This document shows positions 63,075 through 64,000 of a stretch of 64,000 nt of DNA, piece by piece (the first letter of the stretch is position 1; each line of letters opens with the position of its first letter). Source of the stretch: CAVRUD01 sp963849635 (lineage in GTDB: Bacteria; Chloroflexota; Chloroflexia; Thermomicrobiales; UBA6265). A program made the translations under genes and the position numbers. The stretch spans positions 1 to 64,000 of the forward strand of contig CAWKIA010000036.1 in the NCBI GenBank assembly GCA_963849635.1, in the 5' to 3' direction. Under the pieces are notes generated by a model. That model saw nothing but the letters and a program-made list of their open reading frames with translations, was not told where the DNA came from and did not search any database.

Positions 63075-64000
63075 GATCGCTCCTCCGCGACGAAGTCCCG
63101 CAAGACATTGCCGGTGATCGTCGAGACAGGATTATCGTAGCCGTTGTGGGAAAGGCAACCGCACCAGGTGATCGACCCGGCGGCAAAGACTGCCCCGCCA
63201 TTCGGCCCATCGAAATAGACGATATCGGCCCGGACCTCAGGGCAGGAGGTGCCGCCCTGGTTGCCGTCGGCGTTGGTCACCTCCTCGATGGTCCGGGTGT
63301 AGACATCGGAGAAGCCGCTCGCCGTGGCAAGCACAGCGGCATGAGGCGGCGTACCGAGCGCAACATCGGCCCGATCAATCTCCAGACCGGCCGCGCCGCC
63401 CATAACCAACCCAGCGTCGCCAATGAGCTCGTCCGGTCCGACCCCTGCAAAGATCCACTCGTAGCGAGGATCGAAGCTGGCGGGCAACCGTTTGAATGGC
63501 AGCGCGTAGTCGAACCCTGACGCGGCCATCCCCACCCCGACCAGTTTCTGCGGCGCCCGGCCGCGGTCACGGAAGAGGCCGCCCGGCTCACCGGTCGTAC
63601 TCAGATAGTTTTCGCCGGGAGCCGACCGCCAGGTGCCAGTTCCATTCTGGCCGCGCCGGACCTCAATAACGTGCGGGCGCTCTGGATCGACACCAACCGG
63701 CCAATAGAGGCCATTGCCGCTCAGGTAAACGAGCCGGCCGCCACCGGCGAGGTAGGTCTCCAGGCCGTCCAGCATCGGCGTCGACCAGTACTCGTGATGG
63801 CTGCCGCTAACCACGACCCGATAGCGATCGAGCAACTCCGCCCCTTCGGCATGGAGGTCGTCGTCGGTGATGACATCGAACGGGAACCCCTCGGCCTCCA
63901 GCCAATCGACGAGGTGAAGGTCGGCGTTGAACTGGTGCGGACTCTTGATCAGGGCCATGTTGTACTTCGGCCGCATGTTTACCAGCGGTCGCCGCCGCGA
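63071..64000 (-). CDS. N,N-dimethylformamidase large-subunit-like protein, C-terminal part (cut by window edge)
   Basis: The frame is open to the window end, so the gene continues beyond it. The visible 310 or so residues match the C-terminal domain of N,N-dimethylformamidase large subunits: NADLHLVDWLEAEGFPFDVI, YRVVVSGSHHEYWSTPMLDG, GRLVYLSGNGLYWPV, PQKLVGVGMAASGFDYALPF, IDRADVALGTPPHAAVLATA and GGAVFAAGSITWCGCLSHNG. The fold is a class-I glutamine-amidotransferase-like domain. In a sugar-catabolic operon the substrate may be a different amide or a sugar derivative. The visible ATG at 63976 is probably internal. Confidence 0.85.
   Translation of the reverse strand, partial: SRRRPLVNMRPKYNMALIKSPHQFNADLHLVDWLEAEGFPFDVITDDDLHAEGAELLDRYRVVVSGSHHEYWSTPMLDGLETYLAGGGRLVYLSGNGLYWPVGVDPERPHVIEVRRGQNGTGTWRSAPGENYLSTTGEPGGLFRDRGRAPQKLVGVGMAASGFDYALPFKRLPASFDPRYEWIFAGVGPDELIGDAGLVMGGAAGLEIDRADVALGTPPHAAVLATASGFSDVYTRTIEEVTNADGNQGGTSCPEVRADIVYFDGPNGGAVFAAGSITWCGCLSHNGYDNPVSTITGNVLRDFVAEERS

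Overview
The window is very GC-rich DNA packed with genes on both strands. It looks like a Chloroflexota genome of the Thermomicrobia/Sphaerobacter type. This is an inference from several things: very large STAND-type (AfsR/LuxR and MalT-like) regulators, many Tat- or Sec-exported beta-rich proteins with Thr/Pro linkers, a membrane-anchored PQQ/NHL propeller next to an ECF sigma factor, MazEF and SRAP genes, and short C/G-rich intergenic repeats. No rRNA, convincing tRNA, CRISPR array, prophage or replication origin was seen. Many otherwise conserved genes carry one or more frame changes, densest from 0 to 16 kb. This suggests an error-prone or consensus assembly mixed with some true pseudogenes. 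Intervals given for such genes span the whole reconstructed reading path.

Layout. 0.3-5.5 kb: a broken lactonase-family gene, then an ECF sigma factor overlapping a membrane-anchored PQQ plus NHL double-propeller gene. 5.6-9.6 kb: RidA, an APH-family kinase, a GntR/FCD regulator, and a chimeric remnant joining the N-terminus of a sugar-binding protein to the C-terminus of a class V aminotransferase. 10-13.4 kb: luciferase-like monooxygenase, a MazEF-type toxin-antitoxin pair, and an amidohydrolase/Rieske operon. 13.5-33.8 kb: three giant STAND regulators, each followed by a membrane or exported-protein gene (MMPL transporter, Tyr-rich seven-repeat protein, tandem-domain and Cna-B-like secreted proteins, a toroid-like protein), with an intact D-aminoacylase-type hydrolase between them. 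33.8-39.4 kb: creatinase-like M24 protein, an IS630-type element with recognisable inverted ends, an aldehyde dehydrogenase and an enolase-superfamily enzyme. 40-46 kb: two secreted proteins sharing a duplicated promoter-leader module, a membrane protein, a fused nucleotidyltransferase-HEPN protein, and an SRAP gene under a LexA-like box. 46-55 kb: mostly single metabolic genes (Gfo/Idh/MocA, methionine aminopeptidase, enolase-superfamily enzyme, VOC protein, DUF2200, 2-hydroxyacid dehydrogenase, DUF7662, Kbl, SDR) and several gene remnants.

55.3-64 kb: a minus-strand catabolic locus that is nearly free of frame errors. In transcription order it holds an N,N-dimethylformamidase-like protein (cut by the window edge), an SDR, a DUF5060/apiosidase-like glycosidase, a Tat-exported sugar-binding protein, two ABC permeases and a D-apionate-lactonase-like protein. 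The best reading is uptake and breakdown of an apiose-type or related branched plant sugar, an inference from family membership and order.

The regulatory DNA is informative. Two sigma70-like promoters have nearly identical LexA-type boxes in their spacers (SRAP, and an orphan promoter at 6.34 kb). Two paralogous leader genes share a promoter and 5' UTR. The sugar-transport promoter at 60.5 kb has an operator-like palindrome over its -10 region.
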